A stretch of 64,000 bases of DNA from JANNUT01 sp046331425. GTDB taxonomy: Bacteria; Acidobacteriota; Polarisedimenticolia; J045. The position numbers and the translations under genes were made by a program. The notes beneath the pieces were generated by a model that saw nothing but the letters and a program-made list of their open reading frames with translations, was not told the origin of the DNA and did not search any database. The stretch is from positions 1-64,000 of the forward strand of contig JAXLQU010000001.1 of assembly GCA_046331425.1 (NCBI GenBank), in the 5' to 3' direction. Below, piece after piece: positions 35,324-43,880 of this stretch. Each line of letters opens with the position of its first letter. Position 1 is the stretch's first letter.

Positions 35324-37192
35324 TCAGCGTCGACCGTTTGCCAGCGAGCTAGAAGCAGAAAGACTCCAACGCAACTCCCTCGGGACGTAGCGATCGCTCC
35401 AGTCCACCGTCGGCAACAGTTCAAACAGGCGCAGGAATAGGTCGACCTGCTCGAGCCCTTCCTGTGTGCGCGGCATCGTACCGAAGAGTGCTCCGCTCGC
35501 GATCACGATGAGCTTGCGCCGTGCTCGCGTGAGGCTGACGTTGAGACGTTGCGGAGAGAAGAAGAACCCGCCGTCCTGCCTCAAGACGTCGGGATCTGAA
35601 CAGACCAAACTGACGATTACCGCCTCGCGCTCCTGACCCTGAATCCGCTCGACCGTGTCGATCACCGGCAGGGCGGCACCGTCGGGAAGTCGAGTCGCGA
35701 GCGCACGCGCGATCTCGCGGTTTTGTACGCGAAACGGCGACACGATTGCCAATGCATCGGCCGCAAGACCGCGATTGAGAAGCAGGTCGGCTGCCAAGTC
35801 GGCCGCCGCTTCAACCTCCGCCGGCGCGTGTGCGTGACACCCGACGTGGTCGAGCCGAACCCAAACCGCCGCGGGCTCGGGAGCGAGAACTGCATCAAAC
35901 GGCGATTCAGATTCAAAGCTCGCCAAGCGGCGCGACGCGGCCTGTTCTGTCGGCTGCAGCCTCCCACCATAAAAAACAGTAGAAGGAAAACGGCACAGCG
36001 TGTCGTTCAGTCGCCAGGTTTCATCCAACAAGGTTGGTGTACAGACGTCTCTGAGGTGACTGAACAGGGAGGTCGCGACGATCCCCGGCTCATGCTCCGC
36101 AACGGTCACAGGACCAAGCTGGCGATCGTCACCAAACAGCAGCCATTTCGGGGCGGCGGCGAGCGCACACAGCGCGTGCGGCAATGGAACCTGGGCTGCT
36201 TCGTCGAAGACAACACGATCGAACTTGCCGATGTCGATCAGCGCCTGGGCCGCAAGCAACGTTGCACCACAGATCACCGCGCCTTGCCCCGGCAACTGAC
36301 GTGCGTGCCGCAGCGTCGTAACGCCGGCTTCGACGAGCGCCGGTTCGTCGCGTGGTTTTAGTCGATAAAGTGGCAATGACGCGCCGATCGTTCGCGACAG
36401 TCGTGCCAGTGCGAGCATCGCGTTATCGACCGCCGTATGTGTGAACGCAGTCAACAACAGACGCTCTCCGCGCCAGGTCAACGCTGCCGCGAGCAGTGCC
36501 AGCAACCAAGTCTTGCCGGTTCCAGGCGGCCCCTGAATCAGATGCAGAGGATCGCTCGCCCAGCCGGCGACAAACGCCGCTTGCTGCGCAGCATTCAATC
36601 GGATGTCTCGTGCAGCCAGGCGCTGCACCGACAACTCAGCGGCAGTCACGCGCTCTGGGTCAAGCCGTTGCGAAAGCCGGCCGGCAAGCAACGCGCGCAC
36701 CGCTTCCGCGCGCCGATCCGCCCCGCCGAAGGTTCGCTCCAAGGCACGCAATAGCAACGCCGTGGTGTCGATCGCGGCTCGATCGAGCACGAACGGTGGG
36801 CCTGCAGCGATCACGCGTTGCACCGCGTCGCGATCGCCGCCGAAGGCGGGGAGCTCGACGATGAGCACGCCACTGGCAACCTCGTGATCCACGAACACCA
36901 ACGTCGGTCCGAGGCCCGGGTCGTTACCGCGGCCCAGATGCAGCTCATCGCCGCGCCTGAAGCGGGAAAGGTTGCGCGAAACATTCAGGCGCAAACGGGG
37001 AGCGTCGTCCTCCCACCCGAGTACCGAGTCGACCGCAAGCGCGTCTCCCTCTTCGATCCGAACCGCCAACGGCTGTGACCAGGTCTCACGGACATCGTCC
37101 ACGCTTCTGGTCTGCTCGCGCAGCAGGTATCGATGCAACCTCGCCGCAAGCAAGCGATCGGACTCCGCGGCCTCCGAACGACGAGAATTCAT
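35324..37192 (-). CDS. SF1 (UPF1/Dna2-like) DNA/RNA helicase
   Basis: A 622-residue superfamily 1B-type helicase. Motif I is QGPPGTGKTW, motif Ia is TAFTHTAVDNA, motif II is VVFDEAAQ, motif III is FGDDRQLGPV, motif V is DTVERIQGQEREAVIVSL and motif VI is LNVSLTRARRKL. The N-terminal ~200 residues contain a beta-rich OB/stalk-like domain. Its ATG overlaps the stop of the preceding nuclease gene (ATGA), indicating coupled translation. Together the pair has the enzymes found fused in Dna2 or in single-chain nuclease-helicases. Confidence 0.9.
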   Translation of the reverse strand: MNSRRSEAAESDRLLAARLHRYLLREQTRSVDDVRETWSQPLAVRIEEGDALAVDSVLGWEDDAPRLRLNVSRNLSRFRRGDELHLGRGNDPGLGPTLVFVDHEVASGVLIVELPAFGGDRDAVQRVIAAGPPFVLDRAAIDTTALLLRALERTFGGADRRAEAVRALLAGRLSQRLDPERVTAAELSVQRLAARDIRLNAAQQAAFVAGWASDPLHLIQGPPGTGKTWLLALLAAALTWRGERLLLTAFTHTAVDNAMLALARLSRTIGASLPLYRLKPRDEPALVEAGVTTLRHARQLPGQGAVICGATLLAAQALIDIGKFDRVVFDEAAQVPLPHALCALAAAPKWLLFGDDRQLGPVTVAEHEPGIVATSLFSHLRDVCTPTLLDETWRLNDTLCRFPSTVFYGGRLQPTEQAASRRLASFESESPFDAVLAPEPAAVWVRLDHVGCHAHAPAEVEAAADLAADLLLNRGLAADALAIVSPFRVQNREIARALATRLPDGAALPVIDTVERIQGQEREAVIVSLVCSDPDVLRQDGGFFFSPQRLNVSLTRARRKLIVIASGALFGTMPRTQEGLEQVDLFLRLFELLPTVDWSDRYVPRELRWSLSASSSLANGRR

Positions 37193-38619
37193 CGGTCGGG
37201 CCGTGGTGTCGGCGCTTGGTGGCTGGAGCAGAGCCAGCGCACGATCGTTTCGACGCGCGCTAGTTGAGTCGTGGTTTGGTCAGCGATCCGTTCGGCCCAC
37301 GGCCCCGGCTCACCCTCTTGCGCGCGCGTTGCCCACACGAACGCAGGGGTCTCCGCCGACGCCGGGTCCGGAAGCGGTTGTTGTCGAATCGCAGCCTCGA
37401 CCTCTTCCAAAACGTATCGGCGGACCGGCAACCAGACCGAACCGGATCGCAGCAGCGGCCGTGCGTCGACGCGTCGCAGCGTCATCGAGCGCTGGCGGTC
37501 GGGGGAGAGCGAGAACTCTTCGGCCAACGACTCCAGACCGCGAGCGACCGTGTTGCCGAAGTACGCGAGCGGGGTCGCGTCAGCGCTGATGGAATCGAGC
37601 AGGTCCGCAAACGCGGCACGCCGTTGTTGCGCGTCGAGCATCACGCGGACGGTGCGCGACGAGCCGTCGACACGAGACCACGCGAGTGCGATCGTGCGCT
37701 CGGCATCGAACGGATTTCGCTCCAGATGAATCGACCAGCCATGTGCGAGTCCATCGGGAAGTCGCGGTGGGCGACTCGAGGCGATACGACGCTCGTGAAG
37801 CGCTCGCGCTTGAAGCGCCAACCGTTGCAGGCCGAACGGCAAGGCATGTGTCGCCTGTTTTTCTGCCGCGTCGACGGCAGCGAGCGACCCCACGCTGGAG
37901 ACGCCGATGTTCGACAGCAAACCGGCCCGCGCCGGAGTCATACCATCGACGAGTGAGAGATGCTGCTCCGAGAGCAGCGCAGGCAGACACTCTTGGCGCC
38001 AGCGACAGCGACCGCAGTGAGGCTCATAAAACGCCGATGTCGGTTGCTCGCCGTCGACGATGCGGCAGACCGTCGCGCGTGCATTCTCGAGCACACGTTC
38101 GACGGCGGAAAGTTCGATTCGTTCCCGTCGGCCGTCGCCCAGAATCAAGAAACCGATTTCTGGTTGTCGACCCTGAATCTGCCCCAATAGCCAACCGCCG
38201 AAGGCGACTTGCATGACTTGGTCGGCGCGCGGTGTGAGGCCGGCCTTGATGTCGCCTGGAATGTAGTGGAAATCGCCAAGCGCGGAAGCGCCGTCGACGC
38301 GCTCGATCAGATCGGGGATCGCCAAGTAGCGTTCGGCTTTCAGCACCGCTTGGTAGATGCCAGGCAGACCACGGCGCATCATCGCCAGTGTTGCCGCCGC
38401 GCCTGCCTCCAGATCGAAGACTTCGTGTTCGGGCTGCGGGTAGTTCAACGCGCCGGCGACCGACTTTTCCAGCGCCAGTCCGCGTGCCAGCAGTGCCGCA
38501 GTCCCCTCATCGACGATCGCTCGTCGATCGCGCGGCAAACGCCGATCGAGAGCGATCCTGTGCGCACACTCACTCAATTCGTATAGATCGCTGGCGCGGA
38601 CGAGACCTGGATCGATCAC
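37189..38619 (-). CDS. RecB/TM0106-like nuclease with probable iron-sulfur cluster
   Basis: A 476-residue protein. LSECAHRIALDRRLP near the N-terminus and CGRCRWRQEC near residue 205 form a four-cysteine pattern typical of Fe-S RecB/Cas4-type nucleases. Between them DLIERVDG and YIPGDIKAGL carry the acidic and Lys residues of a PD-(D/E)xK site. The C-terminal half (FDAERTIALAWSRVDG) resembles the RNase H-like half of TM0106-family proteins. It overlaps the glycosyltransferase gene upstream and the helicase downstream by 4 bases each. The start is GTG. Confidence 0.85.
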   Translation of the reverse strand: MIDPGLVRASDLYELSECAHRIALDRRLPRDRRAIVDEGTAALLARGLALEKSVAGALNYPQPEHEVFDLEAGAAATLAMMRRGLPGIYQAVLKAERYLAIPDLIERVDGASALGDFHYIPGDIKAGLTPRADQVMQVAFGGWLLGQIQGRQPEIGFLILGDGRRERIELSAVERVLENARATVCRIVDGEQPTSAFYEPHCGRCRWRQECLPALLSEQHLSLVDGMTPARAGLLSNIGVSSVGSLAAVDAAEKQATHALPFGLQRLALQARALHERRIASSRPPRLPDGLAHGWSIHLERNPFDAERTIALAWSRVDGSSRTVRVMLDAQQRRAAFADLLDSISADATPLAYFGNTVARGLESLAEEFSLSPDRQRSMTLRRVDARPLLRSGSVWLPVRRYVLEEVEAAIRQQPLPDPASAETPAFVWATRAQEGEPGPWAERIADQTTTQLARVETIVRWLCSSHQAPTPRPDR

Positions 38620-39770
38620 GGGTGCGCATGCTCTCGATACACTGCTTCGAGGCCGAGAACCAGCCGCTCTACCGTGTATTCCTGACGGATTCGAATGCCT
38701 CCCGCAACGGCGCGCTGGCGGGCTTCGTCGCGTTGCGCGGCAACGGCCTGGATCGCGTCGGCGAGCGCCTCTGAATCAGCCGGCGGCACGACGATTCCGA
38801 ACGCACCGTCACCCAGCATCGCTCGTGCCGCGCCGATGTCGGTCGCGACCACCGGGACTCCCAAGGCGAGAGCCTCTTTCACGACACCGGAACTCGCGTC
38901 GCAGTCGATCGAGGGCAGCACCGCGAGATCGAGCGCCGCCGTGATATCCGCTACGTCGCTGCGGTACCCGAGGAAGTGCACTCGGTTGGAGAGCGTTGGC
39001 GACGCAGCGGCCTGTGCTTGCAAGGCAGCGGTATCGCTGCCGTCGCCGGCCAGCACGACGTGCAGATCGATCCCTCGTACCAGCAGCCGCTCCGCCGCGG
39101 TCAGCAAGAAACGCTGGCCCTTGTCGGGCACGAGGCGCGCGACGGTGCCGATCAGAAGCGTGTTGTCCTCGAGTTGCAATTCGCGTCGAAGCTTGCCTCG
39201 ATCCGGCGGGGCCGTGAGCAGATCTGGCCGCAGTGGACTGGGCAGAACCGGGACGCGCTCAGGATCGATCAGGCCGCGTTCGATGAAGCAACGGTACCGA
39301 TCGAGTACTTCCGGTGCGACCACGATGAGTCGATCGACCAAACGACCCAACAGCCATCGATTGAACAGATGGTCACGCACCCGTTTGGTGTTGTGGCGGG
39401 TCAGCAGGTGTGGAATGCGTTGGCCGCCGGGCAAGATCTTGTTGGCCAGCGCGACGGCCCACGTATCTTGCGAGCCGTGCGAATGAATCACGTCCGGTTT
39501 TTCGGTCCTGATCAGCCGGCGTAGCGCCCACGCATCGTGCAGCAACGAAATCACTTTCCCAGCGCCGCGAAAGCGCACATCTCCGAAGACCGTGATTCCG
39601 GCCGCACGAGCCCGCTCGGCCGGTGTGCCACCCTCCGGTACCGCGAGCAGGACACGATGACCTCGCTGCTGCAGGCCGATACAGGAGGTCATGACCTGGT
39701 TGATTTGACCGCCCCAGCCGCGATGGAAATCGGTGTGGACGATGGTCAGCCTGCGGTTGTCGTCACTCAC
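38616..39770 (-). CDS. Group 1 (GT4) glycosyltransferase
   Basis: A 384-residue GT-B fold enzyme. The N-terminal glycine motif is HTDFHRGWGGQINQV. The C-terminal nucleotide-sugar domain has IGTVARLVPDKGQRFLL and the EX7E-like stretch DCDASSGVVKEALALGVPVVAT. Such enzymes transfer hexoses to lipopolysaccharide, exopolysaccharide or lipids at the inner face of the membrane. The preceding gmhA suggests heptose-containing lipopolysaccharide core. The GTG start overlaps gmhA by 8 bases and its stop overlaps the nuclease start. Confidence 0.9.
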   Translation of the reverse strand: MSDDNRRLTIVHTDFHRGWGGQINQVMTSCIGLQQRGHRVLLAVPEGGTPAERARAAGITVFGDVRFRGAGKVISLLHDAWALRRLIRTEKPDVIHSHGSQDTWAVALANKILPGGQRIPHLLTRHNTKRVRDHLFNRWLLGRLVDRLIVVAPEVLDRYRCFIERGLIDPERVPVLPSPLRPDLLTAPPDRGKLRRELQLEDNTLLIGTVARLVPDKGQRFLLTAAERLLVRGIDLHVVLAGDGSDTAALQAQAAASPTLSNRVHFLGYRSDVADITAALDLAVLPSIDCDASSGVVKEALALGVPVVATDIGAARAMLGDGAFGIVVPPADSEALADAIQAVAAQRDEARQRAVAGGIRIRQEYTVERLVLGLEAVYREHAHP

Positions 39771-40341
39771 GAGGGCTGAGCATGGCGCGCTCGATCGACT
39801 CGCAAAGGATGTGCGCGATCAGGATGTGCACCTCTTGGATTCGCGACGTCTTCTGCGCGTCGACAACCAGAGCGTGATCGACCATCGACTTGAGTTCGCC
39901 TCCATCGCGACCGAGCAGGCCGATCGTATGCAATCCCTTGGCAGCAGCGGTGCGCACCCCTTCGATCACACTGTTCGAATTTCCAGAGGTCGAGATCGCG
40001 ATCACGGCATCGCCCTTCACTCCCAGGGCCTCGACCTGTCGCGCGAAGACACGATCGTAGCCATAGTCGTTGGCGATCGCGGTGAGTGCCGAGCTATCGA
40101 CCGTCAGCGCGATCGCGGGCCAGCCGGGCCGCTCGATTTGATATCTGCCGACGAGTTCTGCTGCAAAGTGCTGCGCGTCGGCAGCCGAACCGCCGTTGCC
40201 GAACAGCAGCAGCTTGTGTCCTGTTCGAAGCGTTCGAATCAAACGCTCCGCGACGAGCCCCAGCGTGTCGGAGTGTTGTTCAAAGAAGCGCTTGACGATG
40301 AAACTGTGCTCTTCCGCGATCTGGTCGAACGCCAAGCGCAT
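39763..40341 (-). CDS. gmhA: Phosphoheptose isomerase
   Basis: A 192-residue SIS-domain enzyme, expected to convert D-sedoheptulose 7-phosphate to D-glycero-D-manno-heptose 7-phosphate for the lipopolysaccharide core. Key segments are LLLFGNGGSAADAQHFAAELVGRY, ALTVDSSALTAIANDYGYD (metal and acid residues) and ISTSGNSNSVIEG. The ATG at 40339-40341 has GGGAG 8 bases upstream; the longer frame adds an unrelated head. It opens the gmhA-glycosyltransferase-nuclease-helicase unit and is divergent from the Fur-family gene, 71 bp apart. Confidence 0.9.
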   Translation of the reverse strand: MRLAFDQIAEEHSFIVKRFFEQHSDTLGLVAERLIRTLRTGHKLLLFGNGGSAADAQHFAAELVGRYQIERPGWPAIALTVDSSALTAIANDYGYDRVFARQVEALGVKGDAVIAISTSGNSNSVIEGVRTAAAKGLHTIGLLGRDGGELKSMVDHALVVDAQKTSRIQEVHILIAHILCESIERAMLSPRE

Positions 40342-40412
40342 GATCGTCGCTCCCGAGGACGTGGATTCTAGCAGCACTGGAGCGATCAGGCGGCTTCTGG
40401 CAACATCCCCGC

Positions 40413-40868
40413 ATGCCACAGGCCGCGACGACAGCCAATCTCGTGAAACGGATGCGAGAGTCGGGGATCCGGGTCACCGGGCCGCGTCGGGCGATCGCGC
40501 AAGTTCTCGAGCAGGCCGAGGAGCACCTCGACGTCGACGAGATCACCGAGAAGGCCAAGGCGATCGATCCTTCGGTCCACCGTGCCACGGTCTACCGCAC
40601 GTTGGGAATGCTCAAAACCGTCGGACTCGTGGACGAACTCGATCTGTTGCACTTCAGAGGCGACCGCCACTACTACGAAATCCGGACCGGTAGCGAACAT
40701 GCTCACGTCATCTGTACCGGGTGCGGCGAGGTGCTCGAACCGGCGGGCGCGGTGATCGACGAGTTTCGTTCACAACTCAAGCGACAAACCGGTTACGACG
40801 TCCAGTACATCCGGATGGAGATCAGCGGCTTGTGTGCGCGGTGCACCGCTGCCGCGCGCCGCTCGTAA
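40413..40868 (+). CDS. Fur-family transcriptional regulator
   Basis: A 151-residue metal-responsive regulator. The N-terminal winged helix has VTGPRRAIAQVL and the recognition helix in SVHRATVYRTLGML. The C-terminal dimerisation domain holds EHAHVICTGCGEVLEP and a second CARC pair, so a structural Zn(Cys)4 site is present. Whether it is Fur, Zur or PerR cannot be decided from sequence; the classical HHDH cluster is reduced to HAH. The short divergent spacer shared with gmhA suggests it may control that operon, which is inference. Confidence 0.9.
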   Translation: MPQAATTANLVKRMRESGIRVTGPRRAIAQVLEQAEEHLDVDEITEKAKAIDPSVHRATVYRTLGMLKTVGLVDELDLLHFRGDRHYYEIRTGSEHAHVICTGCGEVLEPAGAVIDEFRSQLKRQTGYDVQYIRMEISGLCARCTAAARRS

Positions 40869-40890
40869 CGGCTCGTGCCTCGACCACTCG

Positions 40891-41643
40891 TTACGCGTAT
40901 GCGGCGAGAAATCGCTCGACTTCACGAATGAAGAAACCGGGAGCCTGCCAACAGCCGGGCGGTTGATCGCCGGGAAGCAATGCCACGCTTCCTTGTGGGA
41001 GCGCGTGCGCCCAATCGTACAGACCGGTCAACAACTCGGGCGCGCAGATGTCCGCGCAGACTGTCAACAACACGGGGCAACCAATGCTCTTCGGCTCGGG
41101 CAACACCGGGCGCTCAGCGGCTCGCGCTGTGAACCTCCGCCACGCTGCCAAGCGCGCGCTCTCTTCGCTGTGAGGTGGCGCGAACGCGAGGGCCGGCCAC
41201 GGTTCATAGGAGACGGCGGGGCAAACCCCGGGCGGAGAGTCGGCCACCACGCAGGCCACCAACTCCGGATGTGTGGCCGCGAGTTCGAGAGCGATCAACG
41301 CGCCGAATCCCACACCGACGACAGGTGTGGGCGAGGAGCCGATCGTTCCGAGGATGGCGCAGGCGTCATCGACACAACGCGTCAGATAGTCATCCGGGAA
41401 CTCGGCAAGCGACTCCGAATCACCATGCCCCTCCAGGTCGAAGCCAACCACCTGACAACCGCGGGCTGCCAGCCACTCCGCCACGTTGTCGTGTTCTGCG
41501 CTGGTGTAGGCATCGAAAGAGCCGAGCGCATGGTGCAACAGCAGCACCGGGACCTCGTCGCCGACGACAGCCAGATTCAACACTCCCGCGCGCGGTACGA
41601 CGGCGGCGGCCGCTGACTGAGGTTGGGTCCGTGTGGCGTCCAT
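40891..41643 (-). CDS. Alpha/beta-hydrolase-fold protein lacking the catalytic serine
   Basis: A 250-residue protein with the alpha/beta-hydrolase core: VLLLHHALGSFDAY, the strand CQVVGFDLEGHGDSE, and the nucleophile elbow GVGFGALIALELA. The elbow should read GxSxG; here position 112 is Gly (codon GGA), so the nucleophile is absent. Near the C-terminus the expected GHxPH histidine region is GDQPPGCWQ, so His also appears lost. ADICAPE keeps the acidic position. Hydrolysis is therefore unlikely; binding or a scaffold role is possible. The start is ATG 41641-41643. Confidence 0.82.
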   Translation of the reverse strand: MDATRTQPQSAAAAVVPRAGVLNLAVVGDEVPVLLLHHALGSFDAYTSAEHDNVAEWLAARGCQVVGFDLEGHGDSESLAEFPDDYLTRCVDDACAILGTIGSSPTPVVGVGFGALIALELAATHPELVACVVADSPPGVCPAVSYEPWPALAFAPPHSEESARLAAWRRFTARAAERPVLPEPKSIGCPVLLTVCADICAPELLTGLYDWAHALPQGSVALLPGDQPPGCWQAPGFFIREVERFLAAYA

Positions 41644-41863
41644 GGCGTTCGATCCCTCGCAAGGAAGATGGGCGCTGACCTCGGTGAGGCAAGTTTGGCG
41701 ACCGGTGCTGTCCGCCTGCGGGGATGGCGATCTTCCTGCGGGTGCCGGCCCGGTCGGACCGAGATCGCTGGATCGAACCGATGGTCGAGCAGGGGAGCGA
41801 GGCTTGCGTTCGCGCGGGGCACCGGTCGGTTGGTGCGGCGCGGCGTGCCAGGCGGAGCGAAGC

Positions 41864-42364
41864 CTAGTGAGCCTTGAGAAACGCGCGAATTTCGGTGCGC
41901 CAGCGTTTGTCGTTGCCGCTCGGGAAGGCGCCCGAGGCGACGCGCAACACTTTCCCGTCGCGGATCAACAGCTTGGTAGGCCACGACTCGATTTGCAGTC
42001 GGTTGAACCAGTCGTCGGCATCTGCGAACACACGATTGGGGTGAATGCCGTGCGCCTCCAACTGCTTGCGCGCGGTCGAGGCGGAGCGCTCCTGTGTGGC
42101 GACGCTGATGAACTGAACGCGAGCGTCGCTTGCGAATTCATCTTCGAGTTCGATCAGCTCCGGCATCTCGACCAAGCACGGCCTGCAACCGATCGTCCAA
42201 AAGTCGACGAGGTACAAGACTCCCGGTTGATCGAGGGTGACCCACTGCCCCGCCTCATTCTTGAAGCGCAACGTCAGCGTGGCGGAAGCGGTCTCGCTAC
42301 GGACGCTCCCGACGGCGAGCATCATCGTCAAGAGCATCACCAACAAGTGCCACCCTCGCGACAT
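41864..42364 (-). CDS. TlpA/ResA-like thioredoxin-fold periplasmic protein
   Basis: A 166-residue exported protein. ATG 42362-42364 follows GGGAG and gives the signal peptide SRGWHLLVMLLTMMLAVGSV. The thioredoxin domain has VLYLVDFWTIGCRPCLVEMPEL with the redox CRPC pair and the cis-Pro region SWPTKLLIRDGKVL. Such proteins reduce disulfides or cytochrome c apo-proteins in the periplasm. It is divergent from the cobalamin-riboswitch operon with about 170 bp between its start and the riboswitch. Confidence 0.88.
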   Translation of the reverse strand: MSRGWHLLVMLLTMMLAVGSVRSETASATLTLRFKNEAGQWVTLDQPGVLYLVDFWTIGCRPCLVEMPELIELEDEFASDARVQFISVATQERSASTARKQLEAHGIHPNRVFADADDWFNRLQIESWPTKLLIRDGKVLRVASGAFPSGNDKRWRTEIRAFLKAH

Positions 42365-42530
42365 TCCCACTCTCCCATTCAACGCGCCCGAAATGTAACG
42401 CCGACCCGACGAAGCCGCAGCGCATTTCTCGATCGTGGTTGGCTGGATCTGATAGCAGCGCTGAGCGTACCACCGCTGTACCCCGTAGCCGCCGACGGGA
42501 GATCGTGCTACAAAACGCGCGCTTCATCGT

Positions 42531-42720
42531 AGTGCGCGAGGGTGTACGAGAAAGGGGTGAAACTCCCCTGCCGCCCGGCGACTGTGAGCGGTGAGGCGAG
42601 GCACATGTTCGTTCGGCGTCACGTTCGATGCCGAAGGGACAGCCACTGGAAGTGAATGTCCTTCTGGGAAGGCGTGCTTCGCCGCGAGTGAGCCGCGAGC
42701 CAGGAGACCGACCCACGCGA
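42531..42720 (+). promoter_or_regulatory. Cobalamin riboswitch (AdoCbl/B12 element)
   Basis: Conserved segments of the cobalamin riboswitch are all present in order: the CCGCCCGGCGACTGTGAG box, AGCCACTGG at 42641-42649, then GGGAAGGCG and the signature GCGAGCCAGGAGACCGACC. The outer P1 helix can pair CGCG-A-GGGT (42535-42543) with ACCC-A-CGCG (42711-42719). It lies about 236 nt before the first gene of the operon, and a GGAACCT/AGGTTCC hairpin at 42729-42751 in between may be part of the expression platform. Binding of cobalamin should repress the downstream genes. Confidence 0.93.
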
Positions 42721-42956
42721 GTAGAGCAGGAACCTTCCAGGGGCAGGTTCCGCCGCGTCGTTCGAGCGCGCTCACCTGCCTGCGACCGGTCGTTGCTCGA
42801 CGCTTCGTGCGGCGAGACAAGCGTGCCTGGTTGCGGGCCGACGCGCGGTCGATTCCGTCTGCAGGCGGGAGCTGTCCGGTGGCGGCTCTCACCGCATCAC
42901 GCGGGATGTCCCTGAGAGAGCACGAGCCGGACCGAGCTCTCGCGCAGGAGTGTGTG
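42721..42956 (+). other. Long leader between the cobalamin riboswitch and its first gene
   Basis: This stretch holds the GGAACCT/AGGTTCC hairpin (42729-42751) and then GC-rich sequence without a recognisable gene or T-tract. A frame is open through it in phase with the next gene but has no start with a ribosome binding site, so it is read as untranslated leader. Confidence 0.55.
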
Positions 42957-43880
42957 ATGTGCAGCAATCGGCTCTTGGCTTGTGGCGCTGTCGGGATGGT
43001 GCTGATGGCGTGGTCGACACCGCCTGCTCTCGCGGTTTTGACGCCGCCGCTGGTAACGGTGAGCTTCGAGCGCGACCCGCTCGATTCGGCGTTGGCGCTG
43101 CGCGAGGGTGACGTCGCATCGCGCGTGACTTGGAACGACACGGCGCCGGCGTTTCGCGGCGATCGTCGCGGTTCGCTCTCGGCGCATTTCGACTCGCGTG
43201 CCGATGCCGCGCGTTTGGGATGGGTCTTGCCGCAGGCGTTGAGCGAGCGCGAACCGTTCACTTTGGTGGCGATTGCGCAATTCGAACCGAAGGGATTTTT
43301 CGCCGATCCATTCGGCTATTTCCAAATCTCCTGGGGGTTGTGGAACTCGTCGACCACCGGCCTGGATCGAACCGGCGACATCAACAGCTTTGCAGCCGAC
43401 ACCTTCGATTTGGTGGAGTTCAACTACTTCCCGAACGAATCGCCTTTCTTCGGCGGACCTTTCGTTGCACCTGCCGTGCTTGCGGCCGCGGATCGAACCA
43501 ACCCGCTATTCGATTTTCTCGGGGCGTTTGCCAACAGCAGCTTCGGCTCCCAGCAGTACAAGCTGCCGTTAGGCGAGCCGCTTTTGATTGCCACCGAGTA
43601 CGATCCGAAGAACGCGACCCTCACGACACGGGTCTGGACGATCGGCGTCGATGGCACGACTGCAGAATTGATCGAGGCTCGCGCGCAAGCGTCGCTGGCG
43701 ACGCTGAGCCTTCCTCAGTTCACCCTCAACCGCTTCGGTCTTACGTTGTGGCACGACGGTTTCTCCAGTGAAACAGCGGCGCTCGATGCGACTGTCACGA
43801 TGGAGGGACTGGCTGTGTGGCGCGGCAGCAATGCCACCGGCAGTGAGTTGCTCGCTGCGCTGACGCGGAACGTGAAGTGA
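42957..43880 (+). CDS. Secreted surface protein in cobalamin-regulated operon (jelly-roll-like)
   Basis: A 307-residue protein. ATG 42957 follows AGGAG by 6 bases and gives a signal peptide (NRLLACGAVGMVLMAWSTPPALA). The mature part is beta-rich (SLSAHFDSRADAARLGWVLP, FGYFQISWGLWN, FDLVEFNYFPN, FTLNRFGLTLWHDGF) and looks like a concanavalin/LamG-type jelly roll. I do not know a named family. As the first gene behind the cobalamin riboswitch, its likely role is capture of cobalamin or corrinoid complexes outside the cell. Its stop overlaps the next start (GTGA). Confidence 0.75.
   Translation: MCSNRLLACGAVGMVLMAWSTPPALAVLTPPLVTVSFERDPLDSALALREGDVASRVTWNDTAPAFRGDRRGSLSAHFDSRADAARLGWVLPQALSEREPFTLVAIAQFEPKGFFADPFGYFQISWGLWNSSTTGLDRTGDINSFAADTFDLVEFNYFPNESPFFGGPFVAPAVLAAADRTNPLFDFLGAFANSSFGSQQYKLPLGEPLLIATEYDPKNATLTTRVWTIGVDGTTAELIEARAQASLATLSLPQFTLNRFGLTLWHDGFSSETAALDATVTMEGLAVWRGSNATGSELLAALTRNVK

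Noticed and set aside
35324..38619. A full anti-phage defence island around the nuclease and helicase
   Set aside because: The neighbours are lipopolysaccharide-type genes and a Fur regulator; no other defence family is present, so only the pair itself is reported.
41644..41863. A second riboswitch or small RNA between the hydrolase and TlpA-like genes
   Set aside because: GC-rich sequence without the conserved boxes seen at 42531-42720; I see nothing definable in it.
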